Shown here in pieces: positions 63,101-64,000 of a DNA stretch of 64,000 bases. Each line of letters starts with the position of its first letter. The stretch's first letter is position 1. The notes beneath the pieces are model-generated. The model worked only from the letters and a program-made list of their open reading frames with translations, did not search any database and had not been told where the DNA came from. This DNA comes from Cognatiyoonia sediminum (lineage in GTDB: Bacteria > Pseudomonadota > Alphaproteobacteria > Rhodobacterales > Rhodobacteraceae). Location of the stretch: positions 186,001-250,000 of the forward strand of contig NZ_FQXB01000003.1 of NCBI RefSeq assembly GCF_900129845.1, given 5' to 3'. The translations under genes and the position numbers were made by a program.

Positions 63101-63551
63101 TGCGCTGGGTTGGATCATGCGTCAAAACCATGGTCAACCCGGTATGGCGCGTGATTTCTGTGTGGCGGGTATTGTGACAATCAGCCTTGGGTTCGCTGTC
63201 CTTTGGCAGGCTCGGCCTGAAACGATGTTCGACAATTTCAGCCTTGTGGAGCCTTGGCACCTGACGATTTATTCAGGCGTTCTAATGACGTTGATATCGG
63301 GGTTCTGTGTTTTGAATCGTGAAGGTTCTAAGGGTATCTCCAAACCGTTCAGACTTTTGAATGCTTTCGCTATTGCCAGCGGTATTCTCGCGCTACCAAT
63401 GTTTGTAGGCCACGGGATCGTGATCCCATTCAAGAACATTTTGGCGGGTCTTGGTGCTCCGGAACCGATCGCGCTTTCTGTTGCCTTAGCAGCCTTCCTT
63501 ATCCCGGTTGGGTTTGGCTATAGTCGACTGATGCGCTTTTTGTATCGTTAA
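60141..63551 (+). CDS. Adenylation - four carrier domains - acyltransferase 3 fusion protein
   Basis: A 1136-residue protein (TTG start). Residues 1-420 are an acyl-adenylate domain: SSGTTGRPKA (88-98), YGLTEASRS, TSDRGELRDGHLFYLGRADELINSGGLKI and IPKTATGKVQRG near 400. Four tandem carrier domains follow, each with YDLGGDSLSAL; the phosphopantetheine serines are Ser466, Ser544, Ser635 and Ser714. A Pro/Ala-rich linker (745-785) leads to a membrane domain of about ten helices (790-1136) of acyltransferase 3 type, with His809 in VVHWLPG. The adenylation domain is short at its N-terminus (about 90 residues before the first core motif). The layout suggests transfer of an activated acid to an extracellular glycan. 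Confidence 0.88.
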   Translation: MADHSHPDYRTGLIEVVAYSAANSRAYLSAVFAAYRSGQVVLALPHGQERRTVPGTKILERKVFDDDDGWFSDKLILDTRDVPAQISLSSGTTGRPKAILLSHRALSDVVQRINVAMQVDDSIREYVGVPVTFSFGFGRCRAVAAAGGQSYLPQHGFDPNEIRRMLDEGEINAISAVPTLWRIVLANPDIIGDAGRRVKWIEIGSQYMSAEEKAAMKELFPQATIVQHYGLTEASRSTLLDISSSAHALLESVGTPTGDTEIEIKDDLIRVRGPHLAEGLVTGAGVKKIVDEDGWLTTSDRGELRDGHLFYLGRADELINSGGLKIDPTLFEQRLIADLHQTVELGVGRTTDPMRGEKVLIVYSGSEDLVADIEKAAKSVGGDFGLTGTGAVEIRRVAEIPKTATGKVQRGLLQDLEAIGDAQTLGGSADDTSADQRDRLIALWQEVLGVERVETDQSFYDLGGDSLSALTLIIRMETLGLAPDLARGIFDGRTIDDIAGKGQTAPASNQLTHEAAELQKIWAEVLGVDQVATDQSFYDLGGDSLSALTLIMRMEAAGLSTEIARGIFDGKSIDGILGKSETPDINNLQSSLESDTMERVPVSEGTAELRKLWSEVLGVDDIPLDKSFYDLGGDSLSALTVIMRMEALGLAPDVARSIFDGKTIQQIVGSTATEPNEDAGSSEEIERLKVIWSEVLGVETISIDQSFYDLGGDSLSALTLIMRMEAQGMSAEIARRIFDGKTIRDLVGGANVAPAPKPIERSPVATPKADATPLASPTAPTAPSLSLSDTMNAVHATRGLLVLWVIVVHWLPGVLGRLTPNAEEIYQSLIPFLRFGTPGFAMVFGVGIGALGITQYMRNKEQFKKSSQFNTRLIVAGVLVFAAFKFLSRWINGTIDPDMLPSILFYSAISYYAIAMLALPAIMRVVTVGPNRLLTIAATFVGCLIIHDMMQTWVAPLELSGFAELGKILLSAKYGFFRMTSFVMVGVALGWIMRQNHGQPGMARDFCVAGIVTISLGFAVLWQARPETMFDNFSLVEPWHLTIYSGVLMTLISGFCVLNREGSKGISKPFRLLNAFAIASGILALPMFVGHGIVIPFKNILAGLGAPEPIALSVALAAFLIPVGFGYSRLMRFLYR
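61440..62390 (+). repeat. Four tandem carrier-domain coding repeats
   Basis: The four carrier domains give four direct repeats of about 235-275 bases. Stretches such as YDLGGDSLSALT are nearly identical at the DNA level (for example ttctacgacttgggtggcga-type blocks around 61518, 61752, 62022 and 62262). The linkers between them differ in length and sequence. Confidence 0.8.
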
Positions 63552-64000
63552 GGGCGCAGTGTTGGCGGGGTCGTTTCTGCCTCGATTAAGGTCCTTAACC
63601 AAGCCGCCTCCTTGTCTTGGTTGAAATCTGTTTCGATCTTTTTTCGCCCTTCATCGCCCATTTTTGACCACTGGTCGGGATCATCGAACATCGCGCTCAT
63701 GGCCGTGGCAAGCGCGTCGACGTCCGCTGGTGGAATGGTGGTGCCGGTTTGGCCATCTGCGACAAGTTCTTGTATACCTGCAATTCGAGTGGCGATGACG
63801 GGGAGGCGTGACGCCATCGCTTCCATCAAAACGACGGGGACGCCTTCGGCAAAGCTTGGCAAAACAAAAACGTCTGAATTTGAAAGGTGCTCGGCCACCT
63901 CATCTTGGGAAAGGTAGCCAGTCAGGTGGACTGCGTCGCTCACGCCTTTCTGTGCAATAAAATCCTCGATCTTTGCACGCTCGACACCGTCACCAACGAT
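63548..64000 (-). CDS. Glycosyltransferase family 4 (group 1), C-terminal part
   Basis: The frame is open to the window edge, so the N-terminal part is missing; 150 residues are visible. IVGDGVERAKIED, then LTGYLSQDEVAEHLSNSDVFVLPSFAEGVPVVLMEAMA (with the E-x7-E pair) and GIQELVADGQTG are typical of the C-terminal nucleotide-sugar-binding half of GT-B enzymes. It overlaps the stop of the convergent fusion gene by three bases. Confidence 0.93.
   Translation of the reverse strand: MVGDGVERAKIEDFIAQKGVSDAVHLTGYLSQDEVAEHLSNSDVFVLPSFAEGVPVVLMEAMASRLPVIATRIAGIQELVADGQTGTTIPPADVDALATAMSAMFDDPDQWSKMGDEGRKKIETDFNQDKEAAWLRTLIEAETTPPTLRP

Noticed and set aside
1-64000. CRISPR arrays, insertion sequences, tRNA or rRNA genes
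   Set aside because: I saw no regularly spaced repeats with unique spacers, no transposase-like protein and no recognisable tRNA or rRNA sequence; a dedicated search would be needed to exclude a tRNA fully.

Overview
The window looks like part of a marine alphaproteobacterium of the Roseobacter group (Rhodobacterales). The signs are a Rep_3-type initiator with parAB, a VPLPA-CTERM protein with its XrtD-type exosortase, a KpsMTE capsule exporter, many sulfotransferases, a BciA-like chlorophyllide vinyl reductase, a gcvTHP operon under a tandem glycine riboswitch, and a small protein resembling the gene-transfer-agent head-spike base. No tRNA, rRNA, CRISPR array or insertion sequence was seen. 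The rep/parAB locus near the middle, with iteron-like repeats, a perfect DnaA box, parS-like palindromes and a switch of strand composition, suggests an autonomously replicating chromid or large plasmid. That replicon would carry housekeeping genes as well as a surface-polysaccharide programme.

Layout: (1) 1-4159, capsule export genes (kpsM end, kpsE, kpsT) and two divergent sulfotransferases. (2) 4261-8863, gcvP, gcvH and gcvT on the minus strand behind a two-aptamer glycine riboswitch. (3) 8996-13116, a YHS-domain protein divergent from a TetR regulator, a CBS protein, a VOC protein, an EamA transporter and bciA. (4) 13289-17858, a polyamine-type ABC transporter operon with an SGNH hydrolase inserted. 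(5) 18066-18782, a VPLPA-CTERM surface protein. (6) 18853-28121, a nine-gene minus-strand glycan operon (FkbM methyltransferase, glycosyltransferases, SGNH-like protein, methyltransferase, gmd, fcl, fucosyltransferase-TPR). (7) 28203-32389, rep, the origin and parAB. (8) 32473-41424, a desaturase, then a thiamine operon (thiD-O-S-G-E-F, thiY, tenA, thiZ, thiX) behind a TPP riboswitch. (9) 41939-44807, a sulfotransferase, mtnA and a class II aldolase. (10) 45246-64000, a second polysaccharide region with a beta-helix protein, sulfotransferase, exosortase, glycosyltransferases, spike-base-like protein, acyltransferase, flippase, and finally an unusual carrier-protein system.

The most distinctive locus is 57987-63551. 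It holds a QueC-like ATP pyrophosphatase with four Zn-type cysteines, a SyrP/TauD-like Fe(II)/2-oxoglutarate oxygenase, and a 1136-residue protein made of an adenylation domain, four tandem carrier domains and a membrane acyltransferase-3 domain. I infer a route that activates a carboxylic or amino acid, loads it on carriers, possibly hydroxylates it while tethered, and passes it across the inner membrane to decorate an extracellular glycan. This resembles D-alanylation by Dlt in logic but has a different, fused architecture.
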